Below the pieces are notes generated by a model. That model was not told the DNA's origin. It made no database searches and saw only the letters and a list, made by a program, of their open reading frames with translations. A stretch of 9,374 nucleotides of DNA from Campylobacteraceae bacterium (GTDB taxonomy: Bacteria; Campylobacterota; Campylobacteria; Campylobacterales; Sulfurospirillaceae): positions 1 to 9,374 of the forward strand of contig JAFLKZ010000090.1 of the NCBI GenBank assembly GCA_019162915.1. Reading direction: 5' to 3'. The translations under genes and the position numbers were made by a program. Shown one piece after another: positions 1 to 6,408 of the stretch (position 1 is its first letter; every line of letters starts with the position of its first letter).

Positions 1-1
1 A

Positions 2-523
2 TTATTTTAAATATGCTTTGATAATCATTTGTTGCTGTTGTGGCTTATCGCGTAAATCTACTTCTGTATTTTCAATTTTACGAATCACCGCCATACCTTC
101 GGTCACTTCACCAAAAATAGTATGTCTGCCATTAAGATGTGGCGTGGAAACTGTCGTGATAAAAAACTGACTTCCATTGGTGTTTGGGCCTGCATTTGCC
201 ATCGCCAAGATACCTGCTTTATCAAAAGTCACATTAGGCTTAAACTCATCATCGAATGATTTACCAAATAAAGACTGACCGCCTCTGCCTGTTCCTGATG
301 GGTCACCACCTTGAATCATAAATCCTTTGATAACCCTATGAAAAATAATGCCATCATAGTAACCTTTTTTGACTAATCCCACAAAATTTTCACATGCTTT
401 TGGTGCGATTTCTGGCTTAAGTGTGAAAACTATTTTGCCTGCAGTTGTTTCAAAAACAACTTCTGTTGCGCTATACGCAAAACTAAAAAGTCCCATCAAA
501 ACGATCAATATCAATTTTTTCAT
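2..523 (-). CDS. Secreted cyclophilin-type peptidyl-prolyl cis-trans isomerase
   Basis: This enzyme catalyses cis-trans isomerisation of X-Pro bonds. The 173-residue product starts with a signal peptide (about residues 1-18, MKKL then a hydrophobic core ending AYS-A), so it should act in the periplasm. The rest is one cyclophilin domain: FHRVIKGFMIQGGDP at 61-75 contains the catalytic Arg63, Phe68 and Gln71; GSQFFIT is at 117-123; HLNGRHTIFG is at 129-138. His129 occupies the place of the tryptophan that binds cyclosporin in eukaryotic cyclophilins, so weak drug binding is expected (inference). The ORF is complete, with TAA at the window edge. The ATG follows the response regulator's TAG with no gap, and its AGGAG (529-533) lies inside that upstream gene. 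It is therefore probably translated as the last gene of the sensory operon. PpiA-like is a fair description; the exact symbol is not certain. Confidence 0.95.
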   Translation of the reverse strand: MKKLILIVLMGLFSFAYSATEVVFETTAGKIVFTLKPEIAPKACENFVGLVKKGYYDGIIFHRVIKGFMIQGGDPSGTGRGGQSLFGKSFDDEFKPNVTFDKAGILAMANAGPNTNGSQFFITTVSTPHLNGRHTIFGEVTEGMAVIRKIENTEVDLRDKPQQQQMIIKAYLK

Positions 524-1180
524 CTATTCTCCTATTAATTTTGTATTTTTAAATCTATACATTTTATTTTTGACTTTTTCTAAGATACCTACTTTGATAA
601 GTTGTTGAAACATGTGCACAACCGTAGGTTTACTCACCCCAATATTATCGATAATTTCTTGATATGAACCGTTAAAAATCTTATTGTCATCTAAATTATT
701 GATGATGTATTTGAGTATTTCGATTTTTTTTCCACCGATAAGTGCTGCTAGACCTTCTATGATAAAAGAACACCCTTGCAACTCTTTGCTATGCAGTTTT
801 GGAAGCATCACTGTGTAAATATTGCTAATTAAATCTTTCACATTAATAGGCTTCATAATAAACCCATCAACTTTAAGCGTAATTGCATCGATGAGATATT
901 CTGTCTCCGTAAATGCTGTGGTAATAATAACGGGAATATGAACATTATGTTCGTTTTTGAGCTTTTTAAGCATCTCTATTCCATTCATTTGTGGCATTAA
1001 GATATCGGTAACAATAATATCTACATGCTTTTCAAGTGCTATTTTTAAACCCTCTTCACCATTAGATGCCAAATAAACCTCTTTGACAAAATCTTTTAAA
1101 ATCATCTGCGTTTGCATTTGAACTGATTTTTCATCTTCTATATACAAGACTGTACAATCTTTGAGACTGTTAAAATCCAT
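524..1180 (-). CDS. Response regulator, REC domain plus RepL-like winged helix
   Basis: A 218-residue two-component response regulator. The receiver domain (about 8-125) has the acidic pair Glu15/Asp16, phosphoacceptor Asp59 in VTDILMPQMNG, switch Thr88 and conserved Lys110-Pro111. The C-terminal part (about 133-218) is not an OmpR, NarL or NtrC type output. It reads as a winged helix: a helix around 150-162 (KKIEILKYIINNL), helix-turn-helix at 172-197 (SYQEIIDNIG, then SKPTVVHMFQQLIKVG) and a short wing near 198-211. By eye this most resembles the DNA-binding fold of RepL plasmid replication proteins or MarR-like regulators. A strong AAGGAG (1188-1193) sits 7 nt before ATG, inside the end of the kinase gene, which overlaps this gene by 11 nt. 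The cognate kinase is surely the neighbour. DNA binding as a transcription regulator is inferred; targets are unknown. Confidence 0.93.
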   Translation of the reverse strand: MDFNSLKDCTVLYIEDEKSVQMQTQMILKDFVKEVYLASNGEEGLKIALEKHVDIIVTDILMPQMNGIEMLKKLKNEHNVHIPVIITTAFTETEYLIDAITLKVDGFIMKPINVKDLISNIYTVMLPKLHSKELQGCSFIIEGLAALIGGKKIEILKYIINNLDDNKIFNGSYQEIIDNIGVSKPTVVHMFQQLIKVGILEKVKNKMYRFKNTKLIGE

Positions 1181-2783
1181 CTTTTTTCTCCTTAAGTGGT
1201 ACTAAAATTGTAATCATCGCACAACAATCGTATGGCGCTCCATTTTGAAATGTATAAGAGATATTGGAACCACTGATAGTTCCCTTCATCTGTTTTTCAA
1301 TGATTTGCTTAGACATATAAAGACCAATCCCTGTGCCTGAAGCCTTATGTTTGGTCGTAAAGTAAGGTTCAAACATTCTATCTTGAACCGCCTCGCTGAT
1401 ACCTCCACCATTATCTATCACACTAATAATCGCATTTACCTCATCTTTAGTGACTAAAACTTCAATATATTTATCACCTATCGTCCTCTCTTCTAACACA
1501 TCTTTGGCATTTGAAAAGAGATTCATGATGACTTGAGAAAACTCATTAGGATATCCATCTATGGTTAAATCTTCTGCACAATTAAGATAAATCGCTATCC
1601 CAGATTTAGCATAATACTCTTCGACTATTTTCATACTGTATTTAAAAGTTTCTTCAACACTGAAAGTTTCTTCTTCTTTGTTTGGCTTGAAAAAATTTCT
1701 AAAATCATCAATCGTCCTTGACATCAAAGAAGCAAGTTCAAGTCCTTCACCGACTTGTTTATCTATAAATTCATCACTTAATTGCAACCCTGCCATTTTT
1801 TTCATCTGAAAACTTTGTATGATAAGCGCCATCGCATTGAGTGGTTGTCTCCACTGATGGGCGATATTTCCTATCATTTCACCCATGGAAGCTAGACGTG
1901 ATTGACGAAACATAATCTGATCTTTTTGCCTACTTTGCTCTACTTCATATAAAACTTTTTGTTCCAAATCATAGTTAAGGTCTTGTAACTCTTTTGTTTT
2001 GGCACTCACGATATTTGCCAGTCGTAAATGTAAAAGACGAATATTTTGCAAAATCACGATAGCTAAAAGTGCCGCAAAAGAGATAGTTCCAATCGTAGCA
2101 ACCACAATCCACTCAAAAGTGTTGTCATAGACGGTTTCGGTTCTTTGAAACCCTTTCTTAGCCCCATCCAAATTAAGATTGATAAGCCCTGTAATATCAA
2201 TATTGATAGAGTAAACACTAGGATAGAGTTCATTTTGCAGTGTTGTGTACGCTTCTTTGGTTTGTGCTTTTTCAAAATAATTAAACATTTTAAATAAAAT
2301 GCCATCTATCGTGTGTATCTTCATCTGAATTTTCGATATTAAGATGTCTTCTTCATTGAGTTTCTTGGTCTCATTCATATTGATATCAGAAAATCCCCAA
2401 GAACGCATCAACTTGATAAGCCAATCACTCTCATCAATAGTTAAACTATTTTTATACTCTTCAAGCTCAATTTTAATTAAATCTTGCGCTAACTCAATAA
2501 CCGTTTTACCCTCTTTAACACTAATCGAGCCTTTTTCGATATCTCGAATCGTATCTAGTACATTCACCGTATAAATATCTTTAAGATTTTCAAGCCTAAT
2601 GGTAGGAAGCATTCTTTTGGTATATAAAATATCAAAATTATTTTTAATACGATTGATACTTAAGTGTGCAAAACTTCCAATAAAAAACATTCCAATAACC
2701 ATAATTAAAAAAAGAAGCGTTGTCTTTCTAGTGATGGTCATCTCATCCATACCACCCATAAAATCGCCTAAGGGATTATTCAT
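1170..2783 (-). CDS. Transmembrane sensor histidine kinase
   Basis: A 537-residue sensor kinase that autophosphorylates and passes phosphate to the adjacent response regulator. Counting from the ATG at 2783, TM1 is about 22-43 and TM2 about 225-246. They enclose a mostly helical periplasmic domain of roughly 180 residues with no Cache or PAS hallmarks. A coiled coil (about 255-290) leads to the H-box GEMIGNIAHQWRQPLNAM with phospho-acceptor His309. The ATPase domain follows: N-box NLFSNAKD (421-428), G1 DNGGG (457-461), F-box EPYFTTK, G2 GTGIGLYMS (483-491). The frame also has a TTG at 2795 that would add four residues. ATG 2783 is preferred because the GGGAGGAG just upstream (2786-2793) is its ribosome site and because it overlaps the upstream TGA as ATGA, a coupling arrangement. 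A Cys-Cys pair lies near residues 519-520 in the last ATPase strand. The likely ligand input is the upstream binding protein (inference). Confidence 0.94.
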   Translation of the reverse strand: MNNPLGDFMGGMDEMTITRKTTLLFLIMVIGMFFIGSFAHLSINRIKNNFDILYTKRMLPTIRLENLKDIYTVNVLDTIRDIEKGSISVKEGKTVIELAQDLIKIELEEYKNSLTIDESDWLIKLMRSWGFSDINMNETKKLNEEDILISKIQMKIHTIDGILFKMFNYFEKAQTKEAYTTLQNELYPSVYSINIDITGLINLNLDGAKKGFQRTETVYDNTFEWIVVATIGTISFAALLAIVILQNIRLLHLRLANIVSAKTKELQDLNYDLEQKVLYEVEQSRQKDQIMFRQSRLASMGEMIGNIAHQWRQPLNAMALIIQSFQMKKMAGLQLSDEFIDKQVGEGLELASLMSRTIDDFRNFFKPNKEEETFSVEETFKYSMKIVEEYYAKSGIAIYLNCAEDLTIDGYPNEFSQVIMNLFSNAKDVLEERTIGDKYIEVLVTKDEVNAIISVIDNGGGISEAVQDRMFEPYFTTKHKASGTGIGLYMSKQIIEKQMKGTISGSNISYTFQNGAPYDCCAMITILVPLKEKKDGF

Positions 2784-3955
2784 CGCTCCTCCCAAACAGA
2801 GTAAAAATCACCTTCTACATATTCACTTAAATGTACTCTATGAAGACATTTGCACGTTTCATCTCGATTTTTAGAGGTACTTGCTTCATCTAAAGTTTTT
2901 GAAAAATTTCCTAATTCTTTGATAAAATCTTCTTTTGTAAAATCTCGTCCAATAGTTTTAAAAACTTCTGTAATCATCCTTGCTGCAAAAAATCCTTCCA
3001 ATGAAACATGACTAAACTCTTCTTTCGGAAAATATTTTTTCATCAACCCTCGGTAAATCTCAACTTCTCCTACTTCAGATGTCCAAGGAGAGGGCACGAC
3101 TTGCGCGAAGATGATGCCTTCTCCATCATTTTGCAACATCCTTATAAGTGCTCTTGGTTCTACAAAAGAAAATAGTCCAAACTGAATATCTTTCCTTATT
3201 TTAGTACTTTTTTTGGCGCGTTTGATAAATTCTGCAACTGGCGTCGTTGACCCTATCATAAGGACAACTTCAGGATTTGAGTGCTCAATCTCATAAAGCG
3301 CATTCCCAATAGAGAGGGTATTTCTTTTATAACTTCCCTCTCCCACTAATGTTAAGTTCCTTTTTTCTAAAGCACTTTTAACACCATTGAGTCCAGCTCT
3401 TCCGTAAGCATCATTTTGATAAAAAAGTGCAAATTTTTTGTATTTTAACTCTTGCGTATAGTACTTCACCAATTTTTCAATTTCATCCAAATCACTCGCT
3501 CTTGCATTTAAGACAATAGGATTTTGAGGATTTCTTAAAAACTCTGCTCCCGAGTAAGACCCTACAAGCGGAATTCTCTTCTCTTTTGCGATAGGAAATA
3601 CCACTTCTGCAATAGGAGTACCAATAATCCCAAAAAGTGCAAACACTTTCTCTTGTTTAATCAATTCATTAACATTTTCAATGGCTATTTTAGGTTCATA
3701 TCTATCATCTTTGGTCACAATTTCAATGGTTCGACCATATACACCCCCATTTTCATTGAGGTTGCTAAAATAGATTTGGGCTCCTTGTAAAAACTCTTTT
3801 CCTATGCTGCTGAGCCCTCCACTAAAAGGTCCACTCATGCCTAGTCGAATCGTATCGCCTTCAAATTTATTTTGTGACAGAAAATAGGGTAAAAGTAAGA
3901 AAAGAGAGAAAAGGAAGAAACCTAAAATTTTACGCATAAAATTGTCTTTCATCAT
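2780..3955 (-). CDS. Periplasmic LivJ/AmiC-type substrate-binding protein
   Basis: A 391-residue type I periplasmic binding protein of the branched-chain amino acid/amide family (Peripla_BP_6-like). The N-terminal signal sequence (about 7-28, MRKILGFFLFSLFLLL) has no lipobox cysteine, so the protein is soluble or anchored by an uncleaved signal. Family landmarks are IRLGMSGPFSGG (36-47), NENGGVYGRTIEIVTKDD (67-84), FGIIGTPIAEVVFPIAK (108-124), YQNDAYGRAG (179-188) and VSLEGFFAARM (317-327). A CKC motif (368-370) sits near the C terminus and could form a disulfide or bind metal. No permease or ATPase gene is adjacent. Instead its stop overlaps the start of a sensor kinase, so I infer a sensing rather than transport role, by analogy with TorT-TorS and LuxP-LuxQ. 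The start is uncertain: ATGs at 3955, 3952 and 3937 all have weak ribosome sites, and 3937 gives a cleaner signal peptide (385 residues). The ligand cannot be read from the sequence. Confidence 0.9.
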   Translation of the reverse strand: MMKDNFMRKILGFFLFSLFLLLPYFLSQNKFEGDTIRLGMSGPFSGGLSSIGKEFLQGAQIYFSNLNENGGVYGRTIEIVTKDDRYEPKIAIENVNELIKQEKVFALFGIIGTPIAEVVFPIAKEKRIPLVGSYSGAEFLRNPQNPIVLNARASDLDEIEKLVKYYTQELKYKKFALFYQNDAYGRAGLNGVKSALEKRNLTLVGEGSYKRNTLSIGNALYEIEHSNPEVVLMIGSTTPVAEFIKRAKKSTKIRKDIQFGLFSFVEPRALIRMLQNDGEGIIFAQVVPSPWTSEVGEVEIYRGLMKKYFPKEEFSHVSLEGFFAARMITEVFKTIGRDFTKEDFIKELGNFSKTLDEASTSKNRDETCKCLHRVHLSEYVEGDFYSVWEER

Positions 3956-3964
3956 TATATTTGT

Positions 3965-3973
3965 TGATATAAT
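3965..3973 (+). promoter_or_regulatory. Extended -10 promoter candidate for the methyltransferase gene
   Basis: TGATATAAT matches an extended -10 (TGn plus a perfect TATAAT at 3968-3973). No clear -35 is seen, which is common in AT-rich Campylobacterota promoters. Transcription would start near 3980 and leave a leader of about 79 nt before the ATG at 4059. A lone match in AT-rich DNA is suggestive only. Confidence 0.45.
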
Positions 3974-3977
3974 AGCA
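3969..3977 (-). promoter_or_regulatory. Extended -10 promoter candidate for the sensory operon
   Basis: On the minus strand the sequence reads TGCTATTAT, an extended -10 with TATTAT at 3969-3974. It overlaps the plus-strand extended -10 by five bases. The start would fall near 3962, only about 6 nt before the ATG at 3955 but about 24 nt before the ATG at 3937. This supports either a near-leaderless message or use of the downstream ATG. Confidence 0.4.
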
Positions 3978-4058
3978 ATAAATGTTTATTAAATTGCTTA
4001 ATTAGTAAAAGAATATTTACTTAAATGACTTTTTTAGATAAAAATACAAAGAGTAAAA

Positions 4059-4709
4059 ATGAAATGTAAAATTTGTGATAATGCTACTACGGGATTTTCT
4101 CATCCCTCTCTTAAAAAAGAGTATGCCCTGTGTTCACATTGTGAACTTATAAGCGTTGAACAATCTTTTATCGTCTCTAGTGAGAGTGAAAAAGCACAAT
4201 ACGATAATCACCATAACTCTTTAGAAAATTTGGGATATGTTCAAATGTTTGAGAATTTTCTTGATTTTTTCTGGGGAGAGCTTACATGTAAAGATATTAG
4301 CTGTCTTGATTTTGGCTCAGGGCCAACGCCAGTTTTGGGGGAACTTCTCCAAAGAAGAGGTGCAAAAGTCGATTGCTATGATAAATTTTATCAAAGTGAA
4401 GAAATTTTTAAAGGAAAGCGTTATGATGTGATTACCTCAACAGAAGTTTTTGAACATCTTGAAAATCCACTTCAAACACTCAATTTTTTAACTTCTCATT
4501 TAAAAGAGAATGGCATTATCGCGATTATGACGCTCTTTCATCACAATAATCAAGAGTTGTTTTTAAATTGGTGGTATCCAAGAGACCCAACGCATATCAC
4601 TTTTTATACGCCAAAAACATTGGAAATATTAGGGAAAAAATGTGGTTTGAGGGTGATGAAAACAGATAACACAAGAGTGTTGATTTTTAAAAAAGTAGCG
4701 GTTATTTAA
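4059..4709 (+). CDS. Class I SAM-dependent methyltransferase with N-terminal zinc ribbon
   Basis: A 216-residue soluble methyltransferase. The N terminus carries a four-cysteine knuckle, CKIC (3-6) and CSHC (25-28), likely binding zinc. The Rossmann methyltransferase domain follows: motif I LDFGSG (83-88), acidic residue Asp108 ending the second strand (VDCYD) for the SAM ribose, YDVITSTEVFEHLENP (122-137) containing the typical EVFEHL, and the late motif DPTHITFYTPKTLEIL (176-191) seen in Methyltransf_23-like enzymes. The substrate is not evident. The gene is a single-gene unit, divergent from the sensory operon and ended by a strong hairpin. The ribosome site is weak (AAGAG ahead of the ATG). 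A role in modifying a small molecule, surface sugar or protein is equally open. Confidence 0.88.
   Translation: MKCKICDNATTGFSHPSLKKEYALCSHCELISVEQSFIVSSESEKAQYDNHHNSLENLGYVQMFENFLDFFWGELTCKDISCLDFGSGPTPVLGELLQRRGAKVDCYDKFYQSEEIFKGKRYDVITSTEVFEHLENPLQTLNFLTSHLKENGIIAIMTLFHHNNQELFLNWWYPRDPTHITFYTPKTLEILGKKCGLRVMKTDNTRVLIFKKVAVI
4282..4291. repeat. TTACATGTAA palindrome, copy 1
   Basis: A perfect 10-bp palindrome inside the methyltransferase gene, where it is read as Leu-Thr-Cys-Lys codons. It is identical to the cores at 5469-5478 and 8723-8732. Confidence 0.6.
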
Positions 4710-4720
4710 CCGCTACTTTT
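4691..4720. terminator. Bidirectional intrinsic terminator between convergent genes
   Basis: A perfect inverted repeat: GTAGCGGTT (4695-4703), loop ATTT, AACCGCTAC (4708-4716), flanked by AAAA on the left and TTTT on the right. Both strands therefore read as a GC-containing stem followed by T residues. It ends the methyltransferase gene on the plus strand, whose TAA stop at 4707-4709 is in the loop and stem. It also ends the small secreted protein gene on the minus strand, which stops at 4719. Confidence 0.9.
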
Positions 4721-5060
4721 ATCTGCCATAATAGTATCTGTCGTTGTAACGATCATGGTTTCTATCGTTATAATGAGGTCGTCCACGTGGGTAATCATTG
4801 TTAATAATAACAACTCTTTCTCTCTCGTAGTAAGGCTCTCTATACACAACTGTTTGTCTAGGCGCTTCATAATAAATTACTTCTCTTCTAGGTTCTACAT
4901 ATCGCGTATTTGATTGACTTGCTCCAATTAAACCTCCTAGTAACACTACCGCACTCGCACCTATTAAAGCACCCTTTTCTCTATCGCCCATTGCATTTGC
5001 ACTTGTGGCTCCACTGAGAACCAAGAGGATTGAGATTAAAATTATTTTTAGCATTTTCAT
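4719..5060 (-). CDS. Small secreted glycine-zipper, Tyr/Arg-rich protein, function unknown
   Basis: I do not recognise a named family for this 113-residue protein. It has a clear Sec signal peptide (1-23, ending ANA before Met24). Next comes a hydrophobic glycine-zipper-like segment (about 29-47, GALIGASAVVLLGGLIGAS). The tail from about 52 is dominated by Tyr, Arg, Glu, Pro, Asn and Asp, with loosely repeated V-[IV]-Y-x-E-x-P units (EVIYYEAP, TVVYREPYY) and a final RYNDRYYYGR. It lacks cysteines. The mature protein should be periplasmic or attached to the outer membrane, with the zipper helix in a membrane or oligomer and a disordered cationic tail (inference). AAGGAG (5067-5072) lies 6 nt before the ATG. 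Three phased 9-bp repeats lie upstream, suggesting dedicated regulation. The gene could also be read from the MFS gene, whose stop is 58 nt upstream. Confidence 0.8.
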   Translation of the reverse strand: MKMLKIILISILLVLSGATSANAMGDREKGALIGASAVVLLGGLIGASQSNTRYVEPRREVIYYEAPRQTVVYREPYYERERVVIINNDYPRGRPHYNDRNHDRYNDRYYYGR

Positions 5061-5079
5061 TTGGAACTCCTTTTCTTTG

Positions 5080-5120
5080 GTGACATCTTAACGCAAAATC
5101 GTGAACTCTTTGTGAAATCT
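5080..5120. repeat. Three phased 9-bp direct repeats (GTGAMMTCT), possible operator
   Basis: Plus-strand copies are GTGACATCT (5080-5088), GTGAACTCT (5101-5109) and GTGAAATCT (5112-5120). Start-to-start distances are 21 and 11 bp, close to two and one helical turns, so all would face the same side of the DNA. They fill most of the gap upstream of the small secreted protein gene, and the last overlaps the MFS stop codon. Tandem 11-bp spacing is typical of PhoB/OmpR-family sites. A weak -10 (TAAGAT on the minus strand, 5085-5090) lies among them. Confidence 0.5.
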
Positions 5121-6330
5121 ACAATTTCTCTATCCATTTCCAATAAAATCCAAAGAAAATAAACAATATTCCCAATAAAGAAGTAATAATCCAAAGCGCT
5201 AAACCCTGCTCATACAAAATTCCTATTGCAAAAGAGACAAAGGTACTCATCGCCATAAATGCCATATCGTTATAAGCAATCACTCTTCCATAGTATTCAG
5301 CGTCCGTTTCATACTGAATTAGGGTGTAGGTGTAAGACCATAATGTTGTCGTAAAAAGTCCACAAATCAAAATGCCTATAAAACTAAGATAAAAATCATA
5401 CTGCAAAACACCCCACAGAATAACAGATAATCCTTGCAATAAAAAGATATAAAAAAGTGTTTTATGGTTTACATGTAAACTTAAAAAGAATTGTCCAAAC
5501 ACCAATGAAAGGGCACGAGAGGCGTTAATGAAACCTATAATGAGCGAGATGGAAAGCAAATGCTTGTATTGATTTGCTGCTAACAATGCGATGAGAGCGT
5601 CATACGCACTTAGCCCAATACTCGCATGCAACAATATAAGATGGATAATTTTAGGATGTGCTTTAAGGTAAACGAAGCCACTTTTTACCATAATCCAGAC
5701 ATGTGTGGTATTTTTTTGTGCTAAAGAGGGGATATCCAACCCAAGAAGCAGATAAAACCCAATCATATAGATCACCATATCGGCAATAAAAGCACTCGTT
5801 GTTCCAAAATAGTGTATATAAAATCCTGCTACTGCCATGCCAAAAGCATACGAAATAGAATAAATAATAGAATGAATTTCATTGGCTATTTTCAAATCAC
5901 CCTCATCCAAAAGCTTTGGTAACAAGGACATTTCAGTCTGAAAATAGATACTTCCTGTCCCCATGCGGATAAAAATAAGCAATAACAAAAACCAAATAGC
6001 ACTGAGAGAAGTGATAAATATCAGAAAAAAGACCGTTACGATTTCAATGAGTGTTAAAAAAAGCATAAACTTTTTAGTATCAACTTTATCGATAATGGCG
6101 CCACTAAAAGGGGCGAGTATCATCGAGGGTAAAAAGGTAAAAGCGGCAGCAAAACTCAGTATCCACGTGGGTGCTTCTAGTGAAATAAGCAGTGTAAAAA
6201 TTCCCATATGGCTAAACCAAGCACCAAAGTAACAAAGTAGTTGGATAGAGCTAAGGCGGAGTAATGTTGGGTTCTTGCGCAGTAAAACTAGATAAGGGTG
6301 CATTATTTTTCCGTAAGTTTTTGATACCAT
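5119..6330 (-). CDS. Major facilitator superfamily transporter (MFS_3/EntS-like)
   Basis: A 403-residue inner membrane protein of the usual MFS length, with about 12 hydrophobic segments. The loop 2-3 signature is APFSGAIIDKVDTKKFM (73-89, with Asp81 and Lys86/Lys87 in the motif A positions). A related element in the second half, DAEYYGRVIAYNDM (343-356), resembles the ELRGRV region of EntS-type MFS_3 exporters. It is probably a proton-driven efflux carrier; the substrate is not evident. The start is uncertain: the ATG at 6330 has almost no ribosome site, while the ATG at 6303 (residue 10) is preceded by GGAAA and would remove only nine non-conserved residues. It is divergent from the chemoreceptor gene, with 78 nt between them. 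A 14-bp palindrome, GTTTACATGTAAAC, lies inside it at 5467-5480. Confidence 0.9.
   Translation of the reverse strand: MVSKTYGKIMHPYLVLLRKNPTLLRLSSIQLLCYFGAWFSHMGIFTLLISLEAPTWILSFAAAFTFLPSMILAPFSGAIIDKVDTKKFMLFLTLIEIVTVFFLIFITSLSAIWFLLLLIFIRMGTGSIYFQTEMSLLPKLLDEGDLKIANEIHSIIYSISYAFGMAVAGFYIHYFGTTSAFIADMVIYMIGFYLLLGLDIPSLAQKNTTHVWIMVKSGFVYLKAHPKIIHLILLHASIGLSAYDALIALLAANQYKHLLSISLIIGFINASRALSLVFGQFFLSLHVNHKTLFYIFLLQGLSVILWGVLQYDFYLSFIGILICGLFTTTLWSYTYTLIQYETDAEYYGRVIAYNDMAFMAMSTFVSFAIGILYEQGLALWIITSLLGILFIFFGFYWKWIEKL
5467..5480. repeat. TTACATGTAA palindrome, copy 2 (14-bp form)
   Basis: GTTTACATGTAAAC is a perfect 14-bp palindrome within the MFS coding region. Its core (5469-5478) is identical to the other two copies in the window. 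Confidence 0.6.
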
Positions 6331-6361
6331 TGTACATTTTTTTTATCAAATAAAATAAATT

Positions 6362-6367
6362 TATAAT
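6362..6367 (+). promoter_or_regulatory. -10 promoter candidate for chemoreceptor-marC unit
   Basis: A perfect TATAAT in the 78-nt divergent gap, preceded by a long A/T-rich stretch (about 6338-6361). The start would be near 6374, giving a leader of about 35 nt. The ribosome site AAAGGA (6396-6401) is 7 nt before the ATG at 6409. No clear -35 is present. Confidence 0.45.
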
Positions 6368-6408
6368 GTGATAAACTAATAAAAAGATGTCATTTAAAGG
6401 AAAATATT

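Noticed and set aside
369..608. Plus-strand open frame opposite the cyclophilin and regulator genes
   Set aside because: It lies antisense to two clear genes, has no family resemblance and no ribosome site, and is an AT-rich shadow frame.
524..790. RepL-like domain as evidence of a plasmid or replication origin
   Set aside because: It is joined to a receiver domain and coupled to a kinase. There are no iterons or other plasmid genes, so a regulatory output domain is more likely.
2784..2795. TTG at 2793-2795 as the histidine kinase start
   Set aside because: The extra codons are the ribosome binding site itself (GGGAGGAG), and the ATG at 2781-2783 forms a standard ATGA overlap with the upstream stop.
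2780..3955. Complete ABC amino acid transporter operon
   Set aside because: Neither flank encodes a permease or ATPase; the downstream genes are signalling proteins.
5080..5120. Short CRISPR-like array
   Set aside because: Repeats are only 9 bp, imperfect and spaced by 2-12 nt, with no cas genes. A regulator site fits better.
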